Shown here piece by piece: positions 32,699 through 44,121 of a stretch of DNA of 64,000 nt. The translations under genes were made by a program, and so were the position numbers. The notes beneath the pieces were generated by a model that was not told the DNA's origin, searched no databases, and saw only the letters and a program-made list of their open reading frames with translations. The stretch is taken from assembly GCF_026914185.1 (NCBI RefSeq), contig NC_070559.1:6927501-6991500 (forward strand). Reading direction: 5' to 3'. The stretch comes from Puccinia triticina. Its lineage: Eukaryota > Basidiomycota > Pucciniomycetes > Pucciniales > Pucciniaceae. Every line of letters starts with the position of its first letter. Position 1 is the stretch's first letter.

Positions 32699-35209
32699 TG
32701 TGGTGATTTACATGGGCAGGCGTGGCAGAATGTCCAATCAGAGGTAGCGCGGGCGGTGTGGTGTTCCATATGCGTGACAATGCCAAAAGCCCATTGCAGA
32801 GGTATTATAGTGGAGGGAGTGTGTAATACAGTGTGGGGGAAGAAGGGAAGAAGGAGCAAGATGGGGAGGAGAGGCCTTGACCCCCAACATTGGGAGTGGA
32901 AAAGGTTAGACAATGGATGCAGAGTGTGTGGAAGAGGATGGAAGATGGCTTGGTTGCATAGCAACACATGACATCATGCAGCGCAGTACATGCATGAAAG
33001 TGCTGTGTAGCTCAAGCGCCTCATGCAGCATATATCCCTCATTGTTTGTACGGATAGTACAGCATATGCAGGTAGATAAGCTGTACAGGAAGTGTCTCCC
33101 GCAGCATAAATCCCTCATTGTTTGTACATGTAGCACAGCATATGCAGGCAGATAAGCTGTACAGGAAGTGTCTCCTGCAGCATAAATCCCTCATTGTTTG
33201 TACATGAAGCACATCATGTGCAGGTAGATAAGATGTACAGGAGGTGTCTCCTGCAGCATAAATCCCTCATTGTTTGTAAGGCAGTGCAGCACACGCATGC
33301 AGATGCTGTGTAGTTGAGTGTCTCCTGCAGCATAAACCCCTTGTTGTTTGTACATGCAGCGCAGTACATGCATGAGAGGCTGTGTAGTTGAGATCCCCTG
33401 CAGCAATAATCCCTTGTGAGGAGCTTCCCTGGAGCAAAAATCCCTCACCCTTCAATATATAAGGAGGCCCTTTCTCCCCTCATCAGATGTTTTCGCCATC
33501 AGCCTACAGAGGTTTGGTCACAAGTGGTTAGTTAGTTTAGTTAGGATCAGCCTAGGAAGGTTTGGTCACAGTAGTTAGTTTAGTCAGCAGTGGTTATTAG
33601 CGGTATTAGTGATTAGTACAAGTAGCGTAGAAGTTTAGTAGTGGTATAAGTGTGTCGGCAGTAGTAGAACCAAGCATAACACAACAACAAATTTGAGTTA
33701 AGCAGCATATTAGTAACGTGTAGTACAAGTATAACAAAGTAAGTATATTGCCTGCGTGCGAAGAAGTTATAACAGATTTGCTAGCCTGTTGAATCAAGTG
33801 ATCTAGGTCTGATAGAGATTACTATTTGAAAGTAAGATCTATCTGGGAATCAGCCATATCTTTATAAATATTGATTACAAGACTCTTAGATATTTGCATA
33901 GTATTATTAGAGGGGCAGGTCTTTCAAACCACCCGTAAGTTGTAATAGCCTTTCAACCTATTAAGCAATTTTTTTCCCCCTCAGCGGATATTTCACCAAA
34001 TTATATTTAGTGTCCCACATGAGTCCTACAGCGGGAATGCACAGAGCGGCTGAGCGTAGAGTGCATTCCGGTGACATAAGCACTGAGGATGATGTCAGAA
34101 AGCACACTAAGAAAGCTTACAGAAAGTCGCGCACGGAAGGAATGCACAGATTGGGCGGATCTTGGAGTGGAAAGACAGGGCTGTACTGCAGCGGACTACA
34201 CTTGTGGACTGGTAGCAGCGGTGCGTCAGCAGGTGAGCCAAGGCAGCCAAAGTGGGTTCTGCCAGCGGGTGGAACTGAGGCGGAGGCGTTGGTGAGAGAC
34301 TGACAGAGGGCATTGGAGATAAGCGGAGTCTGGGAAAATTACATGCAGGAAATTGGGCGGTGTGGTGATTTATATAGGCGAGCGCGGTAGAATGTCCACG
34401 CGGGGATAGCGCGGGCGGGAATGCACAAAGCCACTCAGGCAGAGTGCATTCCAGTGACATAAGCACTGAGGATGAGGTCAGGAAAGCACGCTAAGAAAGC
34501 TTACGGAAAGTCACGCGCGGACTGGAATGCACGGATTGCGGATTGCAGATCACGGATTTCGGATTGGGTATTCGGATCGGAGCAGAAAAGACAGGGCTGG
34601 ACTGCGGCGGGGCTACACACGTGGACTGGTAGCAGTGGCGCGTCAGCGGGTGAGCCACGACAGCCAAAGCGGGTGAAACCGGGGTGGAGGCGGTGGCAAG
34701 AGACCGACTGACGGGGGCTAGACAGAGGACAGTGGGAGGTCAAGCGTTGGAGAGGAGCAGAGTCTGGGAAAGTGACAAGCGGAATAGCAGGCGGAGCTGG
34801 AGGACTAGTGCGGGATTGAGTGGGAACGGCAATGTGCATGGAGGGAAGGACGGGAAAAGGGGGCTCATGGATTTTCTCATCTTCTACCTTATCCTATTAA
34901 CCTATCAATTCTTAGGGATTACTCATCATTGTACTTACAACTACGGACGTACTAGAGTTATCAGGAGATTATCTGGGATCTTATCTTCACTTTGAGAGTT
35001 ATTTGCGGATTTTGTGCTTACAAAGTGCGGAGCTTTATTCACTTGTGGATTATTACGCTATAGATCAGGCTCAGTAGAGGAGCGCTGAAGGCTAGCGGAA
35101 AGTAGCAGTGTGGAGCCGAGTTACCGACAATCACACAGCCGGACACTAATATTCTTGAAGGAGGCATTCAGCGGACATTTCCACCGACTAACCAGCTTTC
35201 ATTCTCACA
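32699..35209 (+). repeat. 5' LTR of the second Ty3-type element, duplicated and interrupted
   Basis: The LTR appears to start TGTGGTGATTTACATGG at 32699 and to end TTCTCACA at 35209. It is split by a reverse-oriented solo LTR (32757-34030). A module of about 400 bp beginning TGTGGTGATTTA and including GGAATGCAC...GAGTGCATTCC occurs twice, the second copy starting near 34364 with a TTTATATAGG box. The exact start is inferred from the repeated module, since no 3' LTR is present for comparison. Confidence 0.6.
32757..34030 (-). mobile_element. Solo LTR in reverse orientation, nested in another LTR
   Basis: This 1274 bp sequence reads TGTAGGACTCATGTGGGAC...GGAACACCACA on the minus strand. It is the same family as 24990-26097. 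It is flanked by the 4 bp duplication GCGG (32753-32756 and 34031-34034). It contains five to six tandem copies of a roughly 75 bp unit (TCCCTCATTGTTTGTA...), more than the forward copy. The pre-insertion sequence matches the uninterrupted second module near 34410. Confidence 0.78.
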
Positions 35210-35211
35210 AG

Positions 35212-35231
35212 TGGGGGTCTGGCCGGGAACC
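35212..35231 (+). promoter_or_regulatory. Primer-binding site of the second Ty3-type element
   Basis: TGGGGGTCTGGCCGGGAACC begins with the TGG expected for pairing with a tRNA CCA end. It lies two bases after the LTR end. The tRNA species was not identified. Confidence 0.55.
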
Positions 35232-35294
35232 CAACTTTGTGTTGTTATTGGATACTCGGGAACTAGACTCGTGCGGAAACATTGACTGAACCCT

Positions 35295-37589
35295 TTGGAA
35301 GACAAATTCTTTACTCCAGGCAACAAAGAAGCTCAGATTGGATCAGGTGGTTCGGATAGCGGAGACACAGTAATTGTGGAAAACGGAGAAGGTTCTTCTT
35401 CAAGACCAGCCAAAACACAATTGTGGTTGGGATTAGCGGGAGGACCAAGACTAGGACAATCATCTTTTTTGTCGGTGCAGAGTCAGTTTTCACCTAATCA
35501 GTCACTCGCAGCAAGGAGGCGACAGCTGTACCAGTGGAGCACTCTGAACGACCAACCAGCGGTGTCAACTGGAGGAACGACGAGCGGAACTTACGGCGTT
35601 CAACCAGAGGAGACTGAAGACGAGACCATGGAAGAAGCACTAGGTGGACCACGACCTTCTGCTCCTGCACCAAGTGGAGCCAAGATACGGCCCAGGGGTT
35701 ATCCGCACCTTAAGTTTTCAGAGGCGGAGGTGGAGTGCTTTATCAACCGGTTCAAAAGAGCAGCTCTCCAGGAAGGTCTGACGGATGCGGATAAAGTGTA
35801 CCAGGTGGTCAACTTCTTTTTGGAGGGCGAGGACTTGCAGGAAGTGGAGGACATGAAGGGGTTCGAGAATAAGGATTGGACCAAGCTCAAGGAGGAGATA
35901 CTTGAGAGGTGGGAAGACCGCGGACCTAGGTATTGGGAGAGTGACTTGGAGAAGGTGGCTTTGGAGCGTGCGGAAAAAGGCGGTGTTTGGACAAGAGTGG
36001 AGTACGTGTCCTACATTACCAGTTTTGATCAAGTTCTGCGGTATTTGGAGCGGAACAAGATTGTGACGGCCAATATGGGTACAACGAAGCGGATTTTCTT
36101 GAAGGGATTTGATCAAACCTTCATGGAGAAGGTGCTTTGGGGACTCAACAAGCGGGGGCTGATGGTCAAACCACGACTTGCAGGGCCAAAACTGTTGCCC
36201 AGCATGAAGGAGTTGCGGTCTGCTGTCAAGGCAGAACTCAAAGTGCTGGAGCTCATGAATGACAGCCAAGGAAATGCGGTTGTGAGGGCGGAACCGGCTC
36301 CGCAGGCGCTGGTGACGGTCAAAGATGTGAGTGAATTGGCGGACACGCTGAAGGAGCTAAAACTGTTTATGCAGAAAGCGGCGCACAAGCAACCAAAGGA
36401 GCAACAGGCGGCCGTGGCACCAGCAGCCGCTTCTGCGGCTGCTCAGACGGAAGGTGCTCCGCAGGCTGGCAGAATACCGCCGTGGAGGCAAGGACCTCCG
36501 GTGTGCAACTACTGCAAGGAAACCGGCCATATGCGGAATCAGTGCGAGTACTTTGAAATGGATTGGGCTGCGGGAAAGGTTTCCTTGTGGGGGTGTGCTT
36601 TCTTTTGGCCGGATTTTACACCAGTGGATGGACCGATTCCGAGGGATGTGGTGCGGGCCGGACAACCTTTGGCAAAGGGAAAAGTGAATATTGGAATGGT
36701 CAAGGGCATGGTGTGGAAGCCGCCGGCAGTGGCCAGTAGTGTGGGGTGTGTGCAGATGAGGGAAGTCTTCTTAGGGGAGCGCTTGCAAAATATGGATTTG
36801 GATCCCGCTCCTGCGCCTAAAGCCAGAGCGGAGCCAGTCAAGCAGCTTCCGGTAGCTCCGATGGCGGGGGGCAACAAGAAAAAGGCGGCAGAGGTTGCAC
36901 AACAACCAATGGGCGCGGAAACCACAGTAGCCCTTACCTTGAGGGAGCTGGCGGCAATTTCCCTGGTGATGGCGGACAAGATGATTAGCGTGCTGAAAGA
37001 GGTGTCAGGGGAAAGGAAGCTCGCAGCGTCAGCTGTTACCACTAACGCGGAAACGGCAGAGGTTAAGTGTGCGGAGTTTGGACACTCGCTGGATTCACTT
37101 CCCATCCTGCCGTCTACGGCCGTGTCCTGCCCACTGGGATACGTGAGTATCAGGGTAGGAAGCTTCACAAAATGGGCCATGATTGACACGGGGTCCATGA
37201 TCAATATTCTTCCAACGGACCTGGCGACGGAGGCCAACTTGGTGCTGCGGAAAACTCACATAAAAATCTGCACAATGGGCGGGTTTACCTGTGAAGTGGA
37301 CGGGATAGCGGAAGCGGAGGCTGTGGAGGTGGCGAAAGTGGTCAAGAAGTTATTGTTCTTGGTGACTAGGTCTCATGAAATCATTCTTGGTCAACCGGCT
37401 CTCTTTGCTTTTCAAGCGCAATTGCGCTTCTGCCCCGCAAGGCAAGAGGAAGTGATGCGGGTGGGAGGGACTCATGGGAAGCAGTACAAGACAATCATCT
37501 GCCAGCCTCAAAGCGGAGACTGGGTGATCACGGAGGTGGGCAACGGGGCACCGCATCACTGTGCGGAGCCTCCCGCGGAGGATTTTTAG
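35295..37589 (+). CDS. Gag with zinc knuckle and retropepsin-like domain (second Ty3-type element)
   Basis: A 764-codon open frame. It has an acidic and proline-rich N-terminal part, a capsid-like helical region (about residues 135-330), a CCHC zinc knuckle CNYCKETGHMRNQC near residue 404, and a protease-like motif AMIDTGSMINILP near residue 630. The frame has no ATG at its start; the first in-frame ATG is near 35628. Translation may therefore start there or through a spliced leader. The frame is free of stops, so this element may be younger than the chromovirus. It ends 189 bp before the first hAT insertion. Confidence 0.82.
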   Translation: MEDKFFTPGNKEAQIGSGGSDSGDTVIVENGEGSSSRPAKTQLWLGLAGGPRLGQSSFLSVQSQFSPNQSLAARRRQLYQWSTLNDQPAVSTGGTTSGTYGVQPEETEDETMEEALGGPRPSAPAPSGAKIRPRGYPHLKFSEAEVECFINRFKRAALQEGLTDADKVYQVVNFFLEGEDLQEVEDMKGFENKDWTKLKEEILERWEDRGPRYWESDLEKVALERAEKGGVWTRVEYVSYITSFDQVLRYLERNKIVTANMGTTKRIFLKGFDQTFMEKVLWGLNKRGLMVKPRLAGPKLLPSMKELRSAVKAELKVLELMNDSQGNAVVRAEPAPQALVTVKDVSELADTLKELKLFMQKAAHKQPKEQQAAVAPAAASAAAQTEGAPQAGRIPPWRQGPPVCNYCKETGHMRNQCEYFEMDWAAGKVSLWGCAFFWPDFTPVDGPIPRDVVRAGQPLAKGKVNIGMVKGMVWKPPAVASSVGCVQMREVFLGERLQNMDLDPAPAPKARAEPVKQLPVAPMAGGNKKKAAEVAQQPMGAETTVALTLRELAAISLVMADKMISVLKEVSGERKLAASAVTTNAETAEVKCAEFGHSLDSLPILPSTAVSCPLGYVSIRVGSFTKWAMIDTGSMINILPTDLATEANLVLRKTHIKICTMGGFTCEVDGIAEAEAVEVAKVVKKLLFLVTRSHEIILGQPALFAFQAQLRFCPARQEEVMRVGGTHGKQYKTIICQPQSGDWVITEVGNGAPHHCAEPPAEDF

Positions 37590-37777
37590 TTGTCGGCCGA
37601 GCTATCCAGGCGGAGGAAGCCTTGACTCAACCTGGACGGTTGACATTTAAGAAGCGGGAGGGTATTGGCAAAAGGACGGAGAGGCAAGTCAATACCAAAG
37701 TGAGCTTTCCATTGTGTGCATCTCTGAGTGTGGAAGGATCAAAGCACTACCACAGCGCCACTGTGGTGAGCCGTGAC
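37590..37777 (+). pseudogene. Start of pol upstream of the hAT MITE
   Basis: A pol-like frame (TQPGRLTFKKREGIGKR...) follows the gag stop. It continues, after removal of the MITE and one GCCGTGAC, into SATGTNDKQEAGKL at 38219. This piece shows no recognisable domain. Confidence 0.5.
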
Positions 37778-38218
37778 AAGGGTGAAAGCGCTGCGCTTCA
37801 AAAAGCGCAGCGCAGCGGTTCTGGTGGCCGCTGCGCTGCGCTGAAAGTAGCGGCCCCGCCCGCTGCGCTACCGCTTTTTGTGTCTGGCAAGAAGCGGGAA
37901 CCCGCTACTTTCAGCGGTAGCGCAGCAGAACCATTGCTGCGCTACTGCTTTTTGACCTGGCCGCGTAGCGCTTCCCCGCTGCCAGACAAAAAAGCGCAGC
38001 GGCTTTGGTGGCCACTGCGCGGCGCTGAAAGGAGCGGCCCCGTCCGCTGCACTACCGCTTTTTGGGTTGGGGAAAAAGCGGGCCCCCGCTATTTTCAGCA
38101 GTAGCGCAGCGGGACTGGCGCTGCGCTACCGCTTTTTGGGCTGACCGCGCAGCGGTTCCCTGCTGCGCTGCGCTAAAAGACCGCTTTTTTTGTAGCGCAG
38201 CACAGCGTTTCAGCCTTG
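37778..38218. mobile_element. hAT MITE sharing ends with the autonomous element at 38866
   Basis: This 441 bp element starts AAGGGTGAAAGCGCTGCGC and ends CGTTTCAGCCTTG. It is flanked by the perfect 8 bp duplication GCCGTGAC (37770-37777 and 38219-38226). Its first 40 bases match the left end of the 38866-42839 element almost exactly. The interior is dense with GCGCTGCGC/GCGCAGCGC repeats. It is non-coding and presumably moved by that element's transposase. Confidence 0.88.
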
Positions 38219-38865
38219 GCCGTGACTCTGCGACAGGAACAAATGACAAGCAGGAAGCGGGAAAGTTGGTGCGGAAATCGGGAACTGCGCGGCGGAGGCG
38301 AGCAGTGTACAAGTAAGTCCTCCCAAGTATGCACTTCCAAGTCGGTTGTCTACAAAACCCTACCATTGTGCCACAGCCGTGAGCAAAATGAGAAGTCCGC
38401 ACAGGGGTTTGATTGTGGCTAGGACAATTGGTGACGACGGAGAAGAAAAAATGGGGCGAGTCAATGGTGGGAGGTACAAACTGGTGGCAAAAAAGGTGCG
38501 GCCACGGAATGTGGCGATGCCGCAGGAGCTCAACCCACCATTGAGGGAGATCAAGTGGAGTTGGGATCCGTTCAAGACACCTCTACATTGGGTTCCGCCA
38601 AGGTTTGAGCCGACAAAGCGGATTGCGGCGGAAAGGATGGCCAGTCTCAACTTTGGGCCTCCGGAATGGCTCCACGAGGAGGAGTTCCACTTGCTGGCAG
38701 AAGCCATTACGTTGCAGGAGAGAGCGTTGTCATTTGGACCAGAAGATTGGGGTTTGCTCAAGCAGAGTATTGGGGATCCTTATCAAATACCCACGGTTCC
38801 GCATGAGCCATGGCAGATACGGCCCATCCCTATACTGGCGGCAATTTGTGGAGAGATGACGGAAC
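38219..38865 (+). pseudogene. Pol segment between the two hAT insertions
   Basis: A frame with REIKWSWDPFKTPLHWVPP and HEPWQIRPIPILAAICGEMT, the stretch that precedes the RT core in this class. After the hAT element and one GACGGAAC are removed, the frame runs directly into ELVQEWLRTGLYEQS at 42840. Short upstream frames are disturbed. Confidence 0.65.
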
Positions 38866-41800
38866 CAAGGGTGAAAGCGCTTCGCTGCGAAAAGCGCAGC
38901 GCAGCGGAAATGGGGTCGCTGCGCTGCGCTTTTTCACAGCGCGTGTGCGCTGCCGCTTTCGCTTTTTGGCGAGTAGGATTTTTATTTTCATTTTACAGCG
39001 CACTTTCCCAGCGCGGCTACAGCGAAAGCGCGCTGTAATTCAGCGCAAAACAGCGCGCTTTCGCTTTTACAGCGCCATGAAAGCGCGCTTTTTTTGGATG
39101 AGGGGAAGAATCTTTTTACTCGGCAGTTGGGTATGTCTACTGGCTGTGGTAAGTTGTGATTTTTGTAGACAGGATGAATGTGGAAAAAAATTTATCGGAG
39201 TAAACAAGATTACTTGTATATCCTGCACTAACTTAATGAGCATAGGCTATGAGAATGAATTAGTTATTTATTTTTTTGAATTTTGACCGGCTTGTTTCTT
39301 GGTTTCTTTTCGGTTCTGGGCGTGTGGGTGCTGGCATCAATGATGGCCTGGCAACTGGAGAAATCACCCTCTAAATTTACCTTGTTGCGTAGCCACATAT
39401 GGCTACTGATGCAACGCTCGATAGATCGTATGGAAAGACTGGCCCAACCAGTTCCACAAACTCCAGCGGCCGCCGAAAACGTACGCTCGACCGTAGCCAA
39501 GCTTGCTGCACAAGCGAGGTAGTCCCGTGCCAATGACGCCATCACAGGGAAATCCTTCGAGTGAGCCTATCGGTACGGAAGATTCAATCTCAATCAGCAA
39601 TCATCGAAGAGGAGTTTAAACTTTGATCATGCTGACCTTCCACCATCCCAGTACATCACCTTTTTGGTCCATTGGGAAGGCTCCGTTATTATAACGTTCA
39701 ATCTCGGTATTCACCTCAATTTTTTGGGAGTCTTGAGGGTAGAAGTTGAAATCGTCGTTGTCTGAATCCGGTTCCGAATCAGATTTGGTATGATCAGGGT
39801 CCGATTGATCCTCTTTATGTACCGGTGTCTTTGGTTCGGCTGACTTGATGAGAGCTTCCCGATGTTCAAAGATCTGGGAAATGACGGTCTTGATCCGGGA
39901 GACTTGGTGTTCAAATCGCTTGGCGAAGATCATCATTCGCCAGGCCGGGTGGAGGAAAGTTGCCATGACCACCGTGTCACAGTTGATGGCGAGATTGATG
40001 TACTTGTTTGTAATCTTAAGCATTGGTTCAAACATTGGCTCAAGTGGAGTCAAGGTGGCCGCCGCCTGCTTCTTCTCGAGAGAATCGCGAAGCCGTAAAT
40101 ACTCGTACATCGTAAGGGAGAGCTTTGGTCCATCCCCCTCCATCCGTTTCGTCATCTCCAAAAAATCCTGTAGATTATTAACCAAGATGTGAGAAAAATA
40201 ATATTCATAAGCTGCAATAGAATGAATCAAGCAGCGTACTTTCAAAACTGAGTTTAGACTAGCAATGTCCTCCCATTCCGCAGACGCCAGCTCGTACCCC
40301 TTAAAAAACCCTTTCTTTGCTGCAGTTTTCCCAGCATACTTGTCGATCTCATTTTCCAAGAGTTGGTTGATGACCCTTCTTGCCTCGTAGGCTCGTTGGC
40401 GACTGTCGTAAGCAATATTCCAACGAATCCCATATCCTCCGATAACTCCGCGTCCCGTGTAATTGCGCGCGGCAGCCCAGAGCTTGAACTCTGCTTGTTT
40501 TTGGGGGGAGGAAGCAATCCTGCGGCAGATGTAGTCAACCTGGAAAGTAAACCGTTAGGAGTAATACTTGAATATTTCAAATTCAGGGAAACAAGGGCTT
40601 GCCTTTTTTAAAGTGAGCCCAATACCATCTTTATCATTCTCATCATGACCATTTTCCTCCCAGCCAAGTTCATCAACATGGGTGGCAGCTTCAGCATCAT
40701 CTGGATCAATATCCTCCTCGCCATCGGAGACCGGATTTTCTACTACAATTATATCTTCACCGGTTGGGTCTTCCTCCTCGGGGATGGAATCAAGCAAAGG
40801 GAAGTATTGATCAGACTTTTCAGGTCTTACCATTACCTTTGAAAGCTGAAGGGCCTTCAGACCAGCGCCTAGAATCAACGCGATGACATGGCAGATGCAT
40901 CGGTGATGATTCTTCTTGACATTCCAGTGAGTCAAGTCGTGAGATTGAAAGATTGACGCCACACCACTTGCCATTGTAAAATTGTTGCTCCCCGAGTCGG
41001 TTGTCTGGGCTAGAACGTAATTAAATTGTAAAAAAATTAGTTGAGGCGAGGGAAAGTGGAGATGGGATAAATATACATATCTTATTGTGTAATTTATGCT
41101 TGATCAGAACGTTAGCAAAGGGAGCAGCCAAGTACTTCCCATTGTGATGCCACAAGATGTACTTGATTGCTAGATGCTGAGAAACATACTTCCAATCCTT
41201 TGTTATGTAGCAGCAGCTGATTCCCACAAAGGCCTTATGGCTTCCCTTGGTGGTCCAGACATCGGATATGAGGGATATCATCGATTCGGATTCCTGACAA
41301 TCAAATTTGATTGGAAATTGATTAATTACAGATTTTCCAATATATGGTTAGGAGTAAAAGAAGGAAATGAATACCTCGATTGACTTGATAACTTGAACTT
41401 GTTGTTCAAGTTAAAGTTTGTGGGCCACCGATGCAGCCCATACTCTCGAATGCAACTTGGTGTTGTGCATGGCGTAGTCAAAGCACACTCGGAGGAGGTA
41501 ATCTTCAATTCGGATCCAAGGGAGAGATTGACGTACGATCCAGATGACAAGGAGACGATTCAAAGTATCATTGTTGAATTGGCCTTTGGTGGTGTAAGCA
41601 ATAAGATTCCCAACCCCTGCCGGTTGGGCCTCAGCCTTATCGATGACAGCTTGGGCAGCGCTTGATGGGAGATGGGCTCCGGCCGCAATAGCATTAGCAC
41701 GTCCAGGGCATGGCGGTCGAAGAGATCCTTTGATATAAGTACCATCACGATGGCACTTCAGGTTATAGCTTGATCGAGCCTGCGCTTTAAACTCGTTTGG

Positions 41801-42839
41801 GCACCACCTGCAGCGATTTCCCTTGGACGACAAATCCTAAAAATTCACCGCATGGATGATAGAGTTAAATGAGATGATTTTATATTTGAAATAAAATAGA
41901 AATCATACCTGTTTGGGTCCTTCACACAACGGCCAGAAGTACAGTGAGACATGATCAAACCCATCTTTGTCCTTGCTTTGATCTGCTTTTCGTACATTGG
42001 CCACTCTGTTTTCATCATTGGAGTCCTGTCGAAGATTGACGGTAACCTGCTGACCAGTTCGGCTGGATACTTGAGTTGGTGCCTGCGAGTCCAACTAAGA
42101 ATAGAAAACCCAATTTTAATATTGGAAAATTATAATTCATTGAAATGAATAAGAAATTTACCTGGCTGGTGCCTCCCGAACCAAGTTCAAGGTGTTCCTC
42201 CTCAACATCAACTTGATGATTAGTCGAGCGGGATTGCTTTGGCTTGGGCAAAATTGGAACCAGAGCACGTCGTGAGTCGCTTTGTGTGGCTATAAAGCCT
42301 GGTCTGGACATGGGGGTGCGGATGCGGGAGGATTCTCGTCGAGTTACAGATTCAGGCACAGTGTGGGAATGGTCCGTGGTATTGGGGGGTGTCGAAGGTA
42401 CTTCTTCCATGATACTGTTTGAGTCGGCCAGGCCCATGGTGCCCAATTGTGGCTGGGGGATAGGGCGGAAGCAGCAGGCTGGTGAAGCGGTCGGCTTTGT
42501 TGTTGGTCGCTGCGGCCATTCAGCGCAGCAGCCTCTTGAAAGCGGCCAGCAGCCTGGAAGCCGCTGCGCATCTATAGCGCAGCAACAGCAACAAACAGCA
42601 ACATACAGCGCCGATGCAGCGCATGTGCGCTGCGCTGCGCTTTTTCGCAGCGAAAGTGCGCTTTTCTGCGCTGCGCTTCCGCTTTTTGCCCCGGAGGGAA
42701 AGCGCAAGACCGCTGCGAACAGCGGTAGCGGCAGCGCAACCCGCTGCCGCTGCCGCTGATTGGAATTTACTCACAGCGGGGGTGCACTTTTTGCGCTGCG
42801 CTGGCCGCTTTTCACAGCGCAGCGCAGCGTTTCACCCTT
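38866..42839 (-). mobile_element. hAT DNA transposon carrying its transposase gene
   Basis: This 3974 bp element starts CAAGGGTGAAAGCGC and ends GCGTTTCACCCTT. It is flanked by the perfect 8 bp duplication GACGGAAC (38858-38865 and 42840-42847). Subterminal zones of about 200 bp (left) and 300 bp (right) are filled with GCGCTGCGC-type motifs in both orientations. A complete eight-exon transposase gene lies between them on the minus strand. It inserted into pol of the second Ty3-type element. Confidence 0.93.
39264..42437 (-). pseudogene. hAT transposase, eight exons, one internal stop
   Basis: Exons on the minus strand: 42437-42162, 42094-41909, 41836-41375, 41293-41077, 41009-40603, 40539-40240, 40167-39637 and 39554-39264, totalling 890 codons in one consistent frame. 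A BED-like zinc finger (CRWCPNEF...YNLKCHRDG) lies in exon 3. The catalytic core follows: LISDVWTT (Asp near 319), QTTDSGSNN (Asp near 385) and VERTFSAA (Glu near 816), the last inside the C-terminal dimerisation domain that ends SIERCISSHMWL. All three acids are present. One TAA (41411-41413, near residue 296) interrupts exon 3, probably from a Tyr codon. The exon 5/6 intron uses a GC donor (GCAAGC). Without the stop it would be a full-length transposase. Confidence 0.9.
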
Positions 42840-42847
42840 GACGGAAC

Positions 42848-44121
42848 TGGTGCAGGAATGGTTGCGGACGGGGTTGTATGAGCAATCATGCTCCAGCTGT
42901 TCTAGTCCGATCTTTGCGGTAATTAAGCAGGATAAGAAGAGTCTGCGGATCATGCACGACTTGCAACGGCTTAATTTGGTCACTATACGGGACGCTGGAT
43001 TGCCGCCACGCATAGAGGAGCTCATTGACACTATGGCGGGGAGGGTTTGCTATGGTCTGGTGGACGTTATGGGCGGATACAACCAGCGGGAATTGCATAC
43101 GGAGTCAAGGCCGCTGACGGTGTTCAAAACGCAACTGGGGTGTTTGCAGCTTACCCGGCTTCTGCAGGGGGCTACTAACTTGGTGGCGGTGTATCAGGCG
43201 CAGATGTCCTGGATCCTTCAGGATGAGTTACCCCACACGGCGCAGATATTTATTGATGATGCGGCCGTAAAAGGACTGAGGAGTGACTACGGCGGGGCAG
43301 CGTTGGCGGAAAACCCTAATATTTGTTGGTTTGTTTGGGAGTACGCGGTGGCTCTGGAGCGGGTTCTGTTCCGGATTGAGGAAGCGGGTCTTCCGGTTTC
43401 AGGGAAGAAGTTTGCAGTTTGTGTACCAGCGCTGGAGTTCCTGGGGCACAAGGTGTCTAGAGACGGACGGCGGGTCGCAGAACCTAAGCGGAATAAGATA
43501 CTGGATTGGCCGACACCACAGAAGGCGTCTCATATCCTGCAGTTCCTCAGGTTATGTAGTTTTGTGCGCATGTTCATCGAGAGGTTTGCGGAAATTGTGA
43601 GTCTGATGCGGAAATTGACACGCAAGAATGCGGAATGGAACTGGACCCAAGAATGTGACGAGGCGTTTGCAATGCTGAAGGACATAGTAGGCAGAAAGAT
43701 CTTGTTAAAGGAACTTGACTACAATAGGGGCGGAATCTGTTTGGCGGTGGACTCAAGTGAGTTTGGTGTTGGCGGAGTACTCACCCAGGAAGAGGACAGG
43801 AAGGATCGGCCCGTGCTGTATGAGTCGGTGACGTTTACAGACGTGGAATCACAGTATTCTCAGCCAAAGCTGGAACTGTGCGGAGTGGCAAAAATTGTGC
43901 GGAGGTTGCAACATATACTGTGGGGCGTCTATTTCGAATTACTGGTTGATGTGGAGGTGTTGGTGCGGATGATCAACTGTCCGTCGTTGTCTAATGCCCC
44001 TATGATGCGGTGGGTGGCATTTTTGCAGTTGTTTTCTTTGGAAGTGGTGCACGTGCTGGGCAAGGCATTCACGTTACCGGACGCGCTTTCCCGCATTCCG
44101 CTGGGTGACAATGAGGATTGA
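42848..44121 (+). pseudogene. Reverse transcriptase and RNase H of the second Ty3-type element
   Basis: Begins right after the hAT insertion (VQEWLRTGLYEQS). It shows SPIFAVIKQDKKSLRIMHDLQ, a GLVDVMGGYNQRELH motif that replaces the usual D-L-F-S-G-Y, and the catalytic FIDDAAVKG (YXDD equivalent). The RNase H-like part has LAVDSSEFGVGGVLTQEED and ends VHVLGKAFTLPDALSRIPLG. The frame is open for about 425 codons. This RT type is common in basidiomycete Ty3 elements. Confidence 0.85.

Noticed and set aside
37622..39286. Several open frames (up to 230 codons) rich in Ala, Arg and Cys
   Set aside because: They run through GCGCTGCGC subterminal repeats of the hAT elements; repeat composition keeps frames open. 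Only the short pol pieces outside the hAT ends are kept.
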